IMG/VR virus record: IMGVR_UViG_3300030107_001603
Span: 1 to 64,000 of that record
Direction: 5' to 3' (one strand)
DNA length: 64,000 nucleotides
From: a virus
In this document: piece after piece, positions 53,237 to 59,066 of the stretch
Layout: every line of letters starts with the position of its first letter
Numbering within the stretch: position 1 is the stretch's first letter
Program-made: the position numbers and the translations under genes
Notes under the pieces: generated by a model
The model's database searches: none
What the model was told of the DNA's origin: nothing
What the model saw: the letters and a program-made list of their open reading frames with translations, nothing else

Positions 53237-53432
53237 TGCCCAAGGGTGGATTCGAACCACCGATTTTCCTAGTACTAACAGGGATGTATAGGTGCTACTA
53301 CATTTGTTAGCGACAAGACTCTATTTTTGTTATCAACAAGGTTCGATAAAATCTTCGACGTCTACCATCTACGTGATATTATCGACACTTGTATGTTCCC
53401 ACATTACCATAGAATTCATCTTGTACTTGGGC
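53237..53432 (-). ncRNA. Long structured RNA with perfect tRNA acceptor and T-arm ends
   Basis: On the minus strand the 5' end GCCCAAG (53432-53426) pairs perfectly with 3' CTTGGGC (53244-53238). A canonical T-arm precedes it (GGTGG, TTCGAAT, CCACC; 53261-53245). The ~195-nt span is far too long for a tRNA. The middle folds into hairpins: ATGT-GGGA-ACAT (GNRA loop); TCGATAATATC with GATTTTATCGA enclosing ACGT/ACGT; TTGTT-GAT-AACAA; and CTAACA/TGTTAG enclosing ATGTA/TACAT. It may be a tRNA with a structured insert or a distinct tRNA-mimic. No tag-peptide frame for a tmRNA was seen. Confidence 0.45.
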
Positions 53433-53436
53433 TTAG

Positions 53437-53504
53437 TGGTAGGAGAGGAATCGAACCTCTCTGTATACGTGGAATTTCACCACCTTACTATCCATGTAAC
53501 TACC
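53437..53504 (-). tRNA. Degenerate or non-canonical tRNA-like gene
   Basis: The minus strand shows a perfect T-arm (AGAGG, TTCGATT, CCTCT), acceptor ends GGTAG/CTACC (5 pairs only), a D-arm-like TAC-ATGGATA-GTA with the GG pair, and anticodon stem GTGG/CCAC with loop TGAAATT. If the first loop T is T33, the anticodon reads GAA (Phe), but one loop base is then missing. At 68 nt it is short. It stands 4 bases upstream of the long structured RNA. Confidence 0.45.
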
Positions 53505-53516
53505 TATCGAAACGCT

Positions 53517-53870
53517 CTATTGAGCGGAATTTTCTTCTGTATCATCTATTATATTAAACGTTCTTTCTATTAATTTTATAATAGGTTCTCTTACGTAATC
53601 ACAACTATGTAAGTCTATATTTCCAATAATAACTTTACCTTCATAATCTAACTCAGGTTCAAAATCATAATTATCTGTATCACTAAAATCAAACTCTTCT
53701 ATACCTTCAGTAACACAGTCGTATATAATATCTAGTGTAGATTGATTTAATTTTGGTTTACTAACATTGTTTAACTCTACAGTCTTAACATTTAACTCTG
53801 TTTTTAACAACTCTATTTTGTCTTGTAAGCCTTTTACTGTGGCTTCTAACAGTTCTTTTGTTTCACTCAT
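53517..53870 (-). CDS. Coiled-coil hypothetical protein
   Basis: 117 aa. The N-terminal coiled coil (LLEATVKGLQDKIELLKTEL) is followed by an acidic domain (FDFSDTDNYDFEPELDYEGK) and a short helical C-terminus. Very acidic overall. It overlaps its upstream neighbour by ATGA. Function unknown. Confidence 0.55.
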   Translation of the reverse strand: MSETKELLEATVKGLQDKIELLKTELNVKTVELNNVSKPKLNQSTLDIIYDCVTEGIEEFDFSDTDNYDFEPELDYEGKVIIGNIDLHSCDYVREPIIKLIERTFNIIDDTEENSAQ

Positions 53871-54118
53871 TTTATTACTAATTTATATTCTTTATATTTT
53901 TCTTCTTTCATTCTATCTTTAGCGTATTCTAATGGATGTTCTTGATGAGTACTAAATGAAGAGTAACCATCTGGTCCATCACTAAGAATCTGAACATAAC
54001 CATAACCTGGCCAGAACTTATTCTTAACATATCTTAAATCTACTATTATTTCTTTTCTTTCTTTAACATTAGAATTATCTAAGTTAAACCATAACTGTTT
54101 TAATTCATGTCTATTCAT
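53867..54118 (-). CDS. Small hypothetical protein
   Basis: 83 aa, mixed alpha/beta, with LRYVKNKFWPGYGYVQILSD and HPLEYAKDRMKEEKYKEY. The start ATGAATAG overlaps the stop of the 55-residue gene upstream. No recognised family. Confidence 0.5.
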   Translation of the reverse strand: MNRHELKQLWFNLDNSNVKERKEIIVDLRYVKNKFWPGYGYVQILSDGPDGYSSFSTHQEHPLEYAKDRMKEEKYKEYKLVIK

Positions 54119-54278
54119 ACCATATTCCTTTTACTTCGATCATATTACCAGTCAATTTACCACTACTATTTCTTATAGCAGCCTTACCGACAACTTCTTT
54201 AATAACTTTCTTTTCATTTAGTTGGCTTTTGTCATGGTATTTAGGATTCTTACTATTTAGTTTTTTCTTTTTGCTCAT
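54111..54278 (-). CDS. 55-residue basic small protein
   Basis: ATG 54278 to TAG 54111. MSKKKKLNSKNPKYHDKSQL continues to GNMIEVKGIWYE. It overlaps genes on both sides (8 and 26 bases). Function unknown. Confidence 0.55.
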   Translation of the reverse strand: MSKKKKLNSKNPKYHDKSQLNEKKVIKEVVGKAAIRNSSGKLTGNMIEVKGIWYE

Positions 54279-54408
54279 ATTCTTTTATGTTTTTATTAAA
54301 AATATTTCTTCTTATATGACACTTTATTTGTGACGATATATACATTCCTATTGCTATTCCAAGAAGAATCATCATGATTCCTGGAATAAACATTACTATT
54401 TCTTTCAT
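54253..54408 (-). CDS. 51-residue single-span membrane protein
   Basis: ATG 54408 to TAG 54253. MKEIVMFIPGIMMILLGIAI forms one membrane helix, followed by a basic cytoplasmic tail. It overlaps its upstream neighbour by ATGA. Perhaps a host-takeover or superinfection-exclusion membrane peptide; no direct evidence. Confidence 0.55.
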   Translation of the reverse strand: MKEIVMFIPGIMMILLGIAIGMYISSQIKCHIRRNIFNKNIKEYEQKEKTK

Positions 54409-55007
54409 ATTATTCTATATCTTTCGTTATTTACTATTACCGATAAGTTATCAAGAGCGCCTTTATCGTCTCTTTCTTCTTTTAATTCTCGTATTTCTTG
54501 AGTTTGTTTTAGATAAATATTATGTAATCTTCTATTCTCAGATTGTAATTCTCTTATTCTTTCAATGTCACCATTCTTCATTTCATATTCGTGTTTCCAC
54601 TTAGGTATAAACTTACCATCTTCAACTTGATTCGCTTGTTTTATATAATAGTTTTTGAGACAATAGTCTATTAAGTACTCTATTCTATCTCCTTCGTACG
54701 GTATAAGTATACAACCTCTAGTAGTCATCTTGTTATATTTACCGTTCCACTTTTGTACATACTCACCATCAACCCATTTACTATCATAAGATTTATAATA
54801 GTGATCGTAGTAATCTCTTTTGTTTAGTTGATAAGGTGTATACCCACCGTTCATACGTCTTACATAACCTGATTTGAAACTACCAACTTTAATATATTCA
54901 CCATACATTTTTATTGGTAATCTAAATATCCTTGTACCGTTTTTTTCTTGTCTATTTGTTGTAACTTCTTGTATATCAAGTAGTTGTAATTTGTCTTTTA
55001 CTGTCAT
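54405..55007 (-). CDS. Hypothetical protein with C-terminal coiled coil
   Basis: 200 aa. The N-terminal ~130 residues are Tyr/Lys/Gly-rich and probably beta (YEGDRIEYLIDYCLKNYYIK). The C-terminus is a coiled coil (IERIRELQSENRRLHNIYLK). It overlaps the small membrane gene (ATGA). Function unknown. Confidence 0.5.
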   Translation of the reverse strand: MTVKDKLQLLDIQEVTTNRQEKNGTRIFRLPIKMYGEYIKVGSFKSGYVRRMNGGYTPYQLNKRDYYDHYYKSYDSKWVDGEYVQKWNGKYNKMTTRGCILIPYEGDRIEYLIDYCLKNYYIKQANQVEDGKFIPKWKHEYEMKNGDIERIRELQSENRRLHNIYLKQTQEIRELKEERDDKGALDNLSVIVNNERYRII

Positions 55008-55012
55008 ATTAT

Positions 55013-55252
55013 TTATTTTTCTTCTATTAAAAATCTATCACCGTATAGATCTTGCCATACTACTTCTGTTACATCATTATCTGTCCAGATAAACACCTGT
55101 TGTAATTGTTCTACCGTTAATTGACCGAAGAAATAGTTTTCTTCTAATGATTTTTTAGTTACTTGTGGTCCAACAGCGTATTTACCTTCGTCAATATAAT
55201 GATTTATTGTTCTTTTATACTCTGGTTTGAGTCTATTCCATAGATTTTTCAT
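55013..55252 (-). CDS. Small hypothetical protein
   Basis: 79 aa from ATG 55252 (MKNLWNRLKPEYKRTINHYI), one base after the upstream stop. An ATG at 55285 would overlap that gene and is less likely. Helical, with FIWTDNDVTEVVWQDLYG near the end. Function unknown. Confidence 0.5.
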   Translation of the reverse strand: MKNLWNRLKPEYKRTINHYIDEGKYAVGPQVTKKSLEENYFFGQLTVEQLQQVFIWTDNDVTEVVWQDLYGDRFLIEEK

Positions 55253-55253
55253 G

Positions 55254-55442
55254 TTACCATTGTTTTGCTTTGTCGTACACTTCATCGAATTGTTCTACCA
55301 TTCCAGGTTGTAGATTTTCTTTCCAATCACCTTGTATGAAACTTTTAGTTGTCTTATACATTTCACCCATTAGTCTCATAAGTATTTTATTGTCTAACAC
55401 AAAGTAAATTGCATTATCACTTTTATAAATTCCGTCTTTCAT
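55254..55442 (-). CDS. Small hypothetical protein
   Basis: 62 aa, MKDGIYKSDNAIYFVLDNKI then a helical C-terminus. It sits in a tight run with 1 base on either side. Function unknown. Confidence 0.45.
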   Translation of the reverse strand: MKDGIYKSDNAIYFVLDNKILMRLMGEMYKTTKSFIQGDWKENLQPGMVEQFDEVYDKAKQW

Positions 55443-55443
55443 A

Positions 55444-55743
55444 CTATTTATATTTATTATCTATTATTTCTTTCATTGTTAAACCATCTTCATTTACAAA
55501 GTTATTAAAAGCGTCGTTAAGTGCATCTTGACTATCTTGATCTAATGGAGTTCCATCTTCAAGGCTCCATCCACCATCATCATCTTCAACTTCTTGAATA
55601 TCAATTAGTTGTGTCATATAGTCACCATCTTCTATCAACTCTTTTTGTAAGTTCATAATCGCTTCTTTTTCATGAAGAGCTTCTATCTCAACACTACATC
55701 TCATACTTGTACAATCTCTGTACTCAATTTCATAATTCTTCAT
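55444..55743 (-). CDS. Acidic small protein, possible DNA mimic or inhibitor
   Basis: 99 aa with a strongly acidic middle and C-terminus (VEDDDGGWSLEDGTPLDQDS). It is the first gene after promoter-like element C and an upstream terminator hairpin, so it heads its own early transcript. Acidic early phage proteins are often inhibitors of host DNA-binding enzymes; that role is speculative here. Confidence 0.5.
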   Translation of the reverse strand: MKNYEIEYRDCTSMRCSVEIEALHEKEAIMNLQKELIEDGDYMTQLIDIQEVEDDDGGWSLEDGTPLDQDSQDALNDAFNNFVNEDGLTMKEIIDNKYK

Positions 55744-55764
55744 AATTTTATATCTTTATTTGTT

Positions 55765-55798
55765 TATATTATCCTTCTATTGTCGTATTTAGTTTGTA
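55765..55798 (-). promoter_or_regulatory. AATACGA promoter-like element, copy C
   Basis: Minus-strand TACAAACTAAATACGACA, 7 bases, GGATAATATA. It lies 22 bases before the acidic gene at 55743 and directly follows a terminator hairpin. Confidence 0.75.
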
Positions 55799-55805
55799 AA
55801 TAAAA

Positions 55806-55866
55806 CGAGGGTGGACAAGTGAGTAAGATCACTCTACAGTGTACACATCTCACGCTCCACCACTCG
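55806..55866 (-). terminator. Large hairpin with T-run, probable leftward terminator
   Basis: On the minus strand CGAG-T-GGTGGA pairs with TCCACC-CTCG (ten pairs, one bulge), an inner GTGAG pairs with CTCAC, and TTTTATTT follows. It ends the transcript of the Cys-rich gene just before promoter-like element C. The fold resembles the tRNA-like RNAs in size, so processing is an alternative. Confidence 0.7.
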
Positions 55867-55871
55867 TATAT

Positions 55872-56081
55872 TTAACACAACATTGTACCATAACCTCTAC
55901 GTCGAGTCATCTTAGCTATTTTTGCTGCGTCACTTTGTGACATTATCTGTATAGAGTTACCAGTCTTGTGATTGATAAGAGGAGCGCAACCATATTGTTC
56001 TACAGTTGAACATTCAACACAAGTTTTATAACCAAGATTGACTCGTCCGCCAGGTATTATATTTCCACATTTACATTTCAT
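55872..56081 (-). CDS. Zinc-ribbon small protein
   Basis: 69 aa. MKCKCGNIIPGGRVNLGYKT, then CVEC, gives C-x-C...C-x-x-C for one zinc. The helical C-terminus IMSQSDAAKIAKMTRRRGYG is basic. Probably a nucleic-acid-binding or regulatory protein of a conserved phage type. It begins 3 bases after promoter-like element D and ends before a terminator hairpin, so it may be a single-gene early transcript. Confidence 0.6.
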   Translation of the reverse strand: MKCKCGNIIPGGRVNLGYKTCVECSTVEQYGCAPLINHKTGNSIQIMSQSDAAKIAKMTRRRGYGTMLC

Positions 56082-56083
56082 AT

Positions 56084-56118
56084 TATTATTATCTTTCTAT
56101 TGTCGTATTTAGTTTGTA
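56084..56118 (-). promoter_or_regulatory. AATACGA promoter-like element, copy D
   Basis: Minus-strand TACAAACTAAATACGACA, 7 bases, AGATAATAAT, ending 3 bases before ATG 56081. This short distance fits initiation at the G of GATAAT better than a -10 box there. Confidence 0.7.
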
Positions 56119-56327
56119 ATATTATCATGAAGAATATTGTTGTTATCATGAACCATCCACTCACAATTCTTTAGATTATGACCTTTAATTTCAGTTAAAT
56201 ACCATTCGATATTTTCACTATCGTCCTTATCATTACCATTCCATCCGTCTTCAAAGTGTTCTAAGTTTTCATATTGAAACACTCTTCCTACTTCAAAATC
56301 TAATACTGTTATATATTTTCCTTTCAT
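56109..56327 (-). CDS. Small acidic hypothetical protein
   Basis: 72 aa, with KYITVLDFEVGRVFQYENLE and acidic GWNGNDKDDSENIEW. The last codons are shared with promoter-like element D. It overlaps the upstream gene by ATGA. Function unknown. Confidence 0.5.
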   Translation of the reverse strand: MKGKYITVLDFEVGRVFQYENLEHFEDGWNGNDKDDSENIEWYLTEIKGHNLKNCEWMVHDNNNILHDNITN

Positions 56328-56629
56328 AGGTTATTTCCTAAAAATAACCATCCATCTTCGTCACATCTAGACGTGTCAAGAAGACGTTTTAATTTAGCAC
56401 ATTTTTCGTATTCCTCACATTCTGTAAAGTGATCTATCATCGTTTCAATATCAGATTTTTGTAAATCACCTGTATCTACATCAACTGGTGGTAAGAAAAA
56501 CACATTTTTTACTTTATGTTTATTTTGTAATTCTATTACTTCACCATATCCTCTACCTTCTATTAGTTGAAGGTATGAAGATACCATTCCTACGTGGATA
56601 AACTTATTTGTTTTTTCTTCTTTTGTCAT
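56324..56629 (-). CDS. Hypothetical protein with UVR-like helix
   Basis: 101 aa. The C-terminal CEEYEKCAKLKRLLD matches the short helix-turn seen at 51822 (NYEKCAELQKKVD) and resembles the UvrB/UvrC motif. The middle KHKVKNVFFLPPVDVDTGDL is not assigned. Function unknown. Confidence 0.5.
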   Translation of the reverse strand: MTKEEKTNKFIHVGMVSSYLQLIEGRGYGEVIELQNKHKVKNVFFLPPVDVDTGDLQKSDIETMIDHFTECEEYEKCAKLKRLLDTSRCDEDGWLFLGNNL

Positions 56630-56632
56630 AAT

Positions 56633-56761
56633 TTAATATTTTGTTGTTCCGTTTTTCTTACTTAATTCTTCTAACCATTTATCAAATTCTTGTAAAATTT
56701 TGATAGTTTCCTCGTTATTTAAGTAGTTCCATTCATCTTCTTTTGTTTCTACGTCATACAT
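56633..56761 (-). CDS. 42-residue small protein
   Basis: ATG 56761 to TAA 56633. MYDVETKEDEWNYLNNEETI, then KILQEFDKWLEELSKKNG; an amphipathic acidic helix. It lies 3 bases before the next start and 11 bases after the upstream gene, consistent with a dense operon. Confidence 0.5.
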   Translation of the reverse strand: MYDVETKEDEWNYLNNEETIKILQEFDKWLEELSKKNGTTKY

Positions 56762-56772
56762 AATTCTTTATT

Positions 56773-57000
56773 TTAATCTGGATTACTATTCTTTTTATAC
56801 ATCTCACTAAGACAATGATTTAACGCTTGTTGCGCTTCTTCTTCGTCATATACTTTAGTTTCTATTGGTTGTTCGTTTATATAATCTACACAATCTTGAT
56901 AATCTCTAGATTGACAGAGAGGTAAACTTAATCCACCATAAGAATATACTACTGTATATAAACTTTTATTGTTCTTAATTTTTTCTTCTATTCTATACAT
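56773..57000 (-). CDS. Small hypothetical protein
   Basis: 75 aa. IEEKIKNNKSLYTVVYSYGG, then DYQDCVDYINEQPIETKVYD, alpha/beta. The two Cys (QSRDYQDC, LNHC) are not arranged as a zinc site. Function unknown. Confidence 0.45.
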   Translation of the reverse strand: MYRIEEKIKNNKSLYTVVYSYGGLSLPLCQSRDYQDCVDYINEQPIETKVYDEEEAQQALNHCLSEMYKKNSNPD

Positions 57001-57002
57001 AG

Positions 57003-57164
57003 TTATTTTACCATTGAAAATTTAGATAATGGTTCTTCATTGTTCCAAATCACTGTAATCCCTTTAGTTTTTATATTACTTGCAATAGAAAACACTATAT
57101 CACTTGGAAATGTTGTCCATTTCGTCTCCATATTATCTAATTTTCTTTCGTTTATTTCTTTCAT
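57003..57164 (-). CDS. 53-residue small protein
   Basis: ATG 57164 to TAA 57003. MKEINERKLDNMETKWTTFP, then SDIVFSIASNIKTKGITVIW. It stands 2 bases before its downstream neighbour and just after the 57.2 kb tRNA-like RNA. Function unknown. Confidence 0.5.
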   Translation of the reverse strand: MKEINERKLDNMETKWTTFPSDIVFSIASNIKTKGITVIWNNEEPLSKFSMVK

Positions 57165-57180
57165 AATTCTATATTTTTTA

Positions 57181-57238
57181 GAACACTTTCAGGACTCGAA
57201 CCTGACACTAGTTTACTAGTATATCTCCAAGAAGTGTT
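57181..57238 (-). ncRNA. 58-nt tRNA-like RNA with one arm missing
   Basis: Minus strand: AACACTT (57238-57232) pairs perfectly with AAGTGTT (57188-57182). The T-arm TCAGG-TTCGAGT-CCTGA is perfect. Between acceptor and T-arm there is a single hairpin (ACTAG-TAAA-CTAGT) instead of D and anticodon arms. Length equals that of a D-armless tRNA, but the loop is too short for a normal anticodon. It may be a decayed tRNA or a tRNA mimic. Confidence 0.5.
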
Positions 57239-57274
57239 GGGTGAATAATCCACTAATCCACAGACTAGTGACTT

Positions 57275-57388
57275 TTACATATTCTCTATTACCGTAACGA
57301 TAACGAATCCGAAGACATACAACATACTTGTTATATAAACTATATTCAGAGTAGTTGTAAATATCTGTAAGTGACTAAACTTTCTCAT
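57275..57388 (-). CDS. 37-residue membrane peptide
   Basis: ATG 57388 to TAA 57275. MRKFSHLQIFTTTLNIVYIT, then SMLYVFGFVIVTVIENM, one membrane helix. Its ATG overlaps the stop of the upstream gene (TAATG), supporting expression. Confidence 0.5.
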   Translation of the reverse strand: MRKFSHLQIFTTTLNIVYITSMLYVFGFVIVTVIENM

Positions 57389-57636
57389 TATACTAACTTT
57401 TTATCTCTTAGTACTCTCGGAATATTGTTCGTCGCAGTGTAAGACTTATATTTCTGGAAACAGTCTAACGACTCCAATTTGTCTTTCATTATACTATAAA
57501 CCTTATCGTGGTTATAAGTAATTACATCACCTTTTTTGTTAGTGAACTCGATTGTTTGATTCTTTCCAACTAAACTTAGTCTTACTACGAATCTTTTTGA
57601 TTTTAGTACATTAGTACCATCTTTTGAATTTGCCAT
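57388..57636 (-). CDS. Early small protein, paralogue of the gene at 58470
   Basis: 82 aa from ATG 57636 (MANSKDGTNVLKSKRFVVRL). The ATG at 57693 abuts promoter-like element E and gives an extension its paralogue lacks. Shared features with the 58470 gene are KRFV-R-SL-G, F-NKKG-ITYNHD-VY and ES-CFQKYKSYT-TNNIP. Probably a small beta domain with a basic tail. Function unknown. Confidence 0.6.
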   Translation of the reverse strand: MANSKDGTNVLKSKRFVVRLSLVGKNQTIEFTNKKGDVITYNHDKVYSIMKDKLESLDCFQKYKSYTATNNIPRVLRDKKLV

Positions 57637-57694
57637 TTTATTTAATTTTAGCGTTAATATTCGATTAATTATTAGTTTCGTTTCATCATTCATT

Positions 57695-57728
57695 TATATT
57701 ATCTTACTCATATCGTATTTGATTTGTA
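57695..57728 (-). promoter_or_regulatory. AATACGA promoter-like element, copy E
   Basis: Minus-strand TACAAATCAAATACGATA, 7 bases, AGATAATATA, upstream of the paralogue gene at 57636. Confidence 0.7.
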
Positions 57729-57733
57729 TAATA

Positions 57734-57982
57734 TTATCTTGCTTGTTTATAATTATAAGATTTATGGAATATTAATGTGTCTTTAAATTTATTATAATTA
57801 AAATGAGTATTATTTGCATAGTGCTCGTCAAGTAATATATAACAATATCCTTTTATATTTAAATGCTCGGTAAAATATTTATTAAACCATTTTGGTAATT
57901 GATGTAATTGATATGGTAAATATATTTTATTATTTAATTTTAGAATATTTAATGAATTAAATTTTAATTTTTTAGAGTGCAT
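57734..57982 (-). CDS. Small early protein
   Basis: 82 aa from ATG 57982 (MHSKKLKFNSLNILKLNNKI). An upstream TTG frame at 58030 begins inside promoter-like element F and encodes a low-complexity Asn/Lys run, so it is rejected. Contains YQLHQLPKWFNKYFTEHLNI. The neighbouring 79-residue gene has a similar KLPKLFN segment. Function unknown. Confidence 0.5.
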   Translation of the reverse strand: MHSKKLKFNSLNILKLNNKIYLPYQLHQLPKWFNKYFTEHLNIKGYCYILLDEHYANNTHFNYNKFKDTLIFHKSYNYKQAR

Positions 57983-58018
57983 ATTATATTTATTTTTATT
58001 ATTATTATTTCTTATATA

Positions 58019-58052
58019 TATATTATCCAATTGAAGTCGTATTGAGTTCGTA
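58019..58052 (-). promoter_or_regulatory. AATACGA promoter-like element, copy F
   Basis: Minus-strand TACGAACTCAATACGACT, 7 bases, GGATAATATA, 37 bases before ATG 57982. Confidence 0.7.
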
Positions 58053-58292
58053 TTATATATGGATAATTAGATAAGATAATTCTACATCTGGTGAAATATA
58101 ATGTGAGAATTGTATTTTATTAATTACTAATTCATTTATTATTTCTACTACATTACTAGTATATTCGAATACTACTATAGAATCGTCGTCATGGTGTGGA
58201 TGTAGTTCTCTTTCTACTTCACAATCTATTAAATAATGGTATTCTGAATTGAATAATTTTGGTAATTTTTGAATTTTTTCATTTAAGTTCAT
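58053..58292 (-). CDS. Small early acidic protein
   Basis: 79 aa. MNLNEKIQKLPKLFNSEYHY, then CEVERELHPHHDDDSIVVFE; a His/Asp cluster could bind metal. Its stop touches element F and element G lies 32 bases before its start, so it is probably a single-gene transcript. Function unknown. Confidence 0.55.
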   Translation of the reverse strand: MNLNEKIQKLPKLFNSEYHYLIDCEVERELHPHHDDDSIVVFEYTSNVVEIINELVINKIQFSHYISPDVELSYLIIHI

Positions 58293-58323
58293 AGTATTAT
58301 ATTTTATTAAGTTTATATTTGAT

Positions 58324-58357
58324 TATATTATCCATTCTCATTCGTAATTAGTTCGTA
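58324..58357 (-). promoter_or_regulatory. AATACGA promoter-like element, copy G (variant)
   Basis: Minus-strand TACGAACTAATTACGAAT, 7 bases, GGATAATATA. The core is ATTACGA instead of AATACGA. The rest of 58293-58469 holds no gene I can support. Confidence 0.65.
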
Positions 58358-58469
58358 TAAAAGTATATATTTTGTTTAGTTCATGAAAATTAGATACAGT
58401 CTCTCCGCTTCGCTCCAAAGTGAACGAAAAACTTTTATTAATTTCCACGATAAATTCCTAAACTCTGTA

Positions 58470-58694
58470 TTATCTACAGAAAGTAGGAATATTATTCGTA
58501 TTAGTATAAGATTTATACTTTTGGAAACAATTCATAGATTCGAATCTATCTTTATTTCTAGTATATACTTCGTCATGATTGTAAGTAATTGTCTTACCTT
58601 TTTTATTGACGAATGTAATAACAGTATTCGTTCCGATTAATGATTTTCTGATTACGAATCTTTTCGTTGTAATTTTGTTTAATTTAATAGACAT
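58470..58694 (-). CDS. First leftward early protein, paralogue of the gene at 57388
   Basis: 74 aa, MSIKLNKITTKRFVIRKSLI, then NKKGKTITYNHDEVYTRNKD and CFQKYKSYTNTNNIP. It matches the 57388 gene over nearly its whole length. It is the right-most (first transcribed) gene of the leftward block, with element H 44 bases upstream. Duplicated first early genes suggest a takeover function; its nature is unknown. Confidence 0.6.
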   Translation of the reverse strand: MSIKLNKITTKRFVIRKSLIGTNTVITFVNKKGKTITYNHDEVYTRNKDRFESMNCFQKYKSYTNTNNIPTFCR

Positions 58695-58737
58695 AGTAAT
58701 TTAATTTAGTTAGTTAATAATTTAATTGATTTGTAGA

Positions 58738-58771
58738 TATATTATCGAGTGTGAGTCGTATTGAAATCGTG
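58738..58771 (-). promoter_or_regulatory. AATACGA promoter-like element, copy H, with a T7-promoter-like core
   Basis: Minus-strand CACGATTTCAATACGACT, CACACTC, GATAATATA. The stretch AATACGACTCAC is identical to 12 bases of the phage T7 promoter. It is the first leftward element. Confidence 0.7.
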
Positions 58772-58850
58772 GAAAATAGTTAGGAAGTAGAACGAAAACG
58801 AATAAATGTCGGATGTAATGATAAACTGAGTGGAAATTGTGAATAATGAA

Positions 58851-58908
58851 GGGGGCCCATGTTGAGGTTGGAGTTTTCCTGGGGGGAGGGGTGGTGTAGA
58901 GTAGGGGG
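58851..58908 (+). other. G-rich noncoding stretch in the divergent intergenic region
   Basis: In an otherwise AT-rich genome, 58851-58908 has G-runs of 5 (58851), 6 (58881), 4 (58888) and 5 (58904), compatible with a G-quadruplex on the plus strand. The whole gap 58695-59066 has no gene. It also holds element H, a T-run at 58938-58945, the folded element at 58946 and a TAACTAT/ATAGTTA inverted repeat near 59021-59040. It is a candidate origin or packaging-signal region. Confidence 0.5.
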
Positions 58909-58945
58909 CAATGCTACGCTTCTATATTTATAATAACTTTTTTTT

Positions 58946-58992
58946 AGTGACATAAGCCTCTTAAGGTAAACCTAGTAGCAGGCAAGTGTCAC
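58946..58992 (+). promoter_or_regulatory. Nested stem structure, possible RNA leader
   Basis: GTGACA (58947-58952) pairs with TGTCAC (58987-58992). Inside it GCCT (58956) pairs with AGGC (58980), and inside that AGGT-AA-ACCT (58964-58973). Three nested helices directly upstream of the rightward block suggest a structured 5' leader or protein-binding site. No known riboswitch consensus was recognised. Confidence 0.4.
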
Positions 58993-59066
58993 ACTTCACT
59001 TAAATAATAAAATAAACATGTAACTATTTAGAATAGTTAACTAATAAAAATACAAAACATAATATT

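Noticed and set aside
53237-53432. tmRNA
   Set aside because: It has tRNA-like ends, but at ~195 nt it is short and no tag-peptide frame ending in an ALAA-type sequence was found.
53292-53573. Plus-strand reading frames across the tRNA-like region
   Set aside because: They oppose the local direction of transcription and cross the T-arm sequences; composition is that of a shadow frame.
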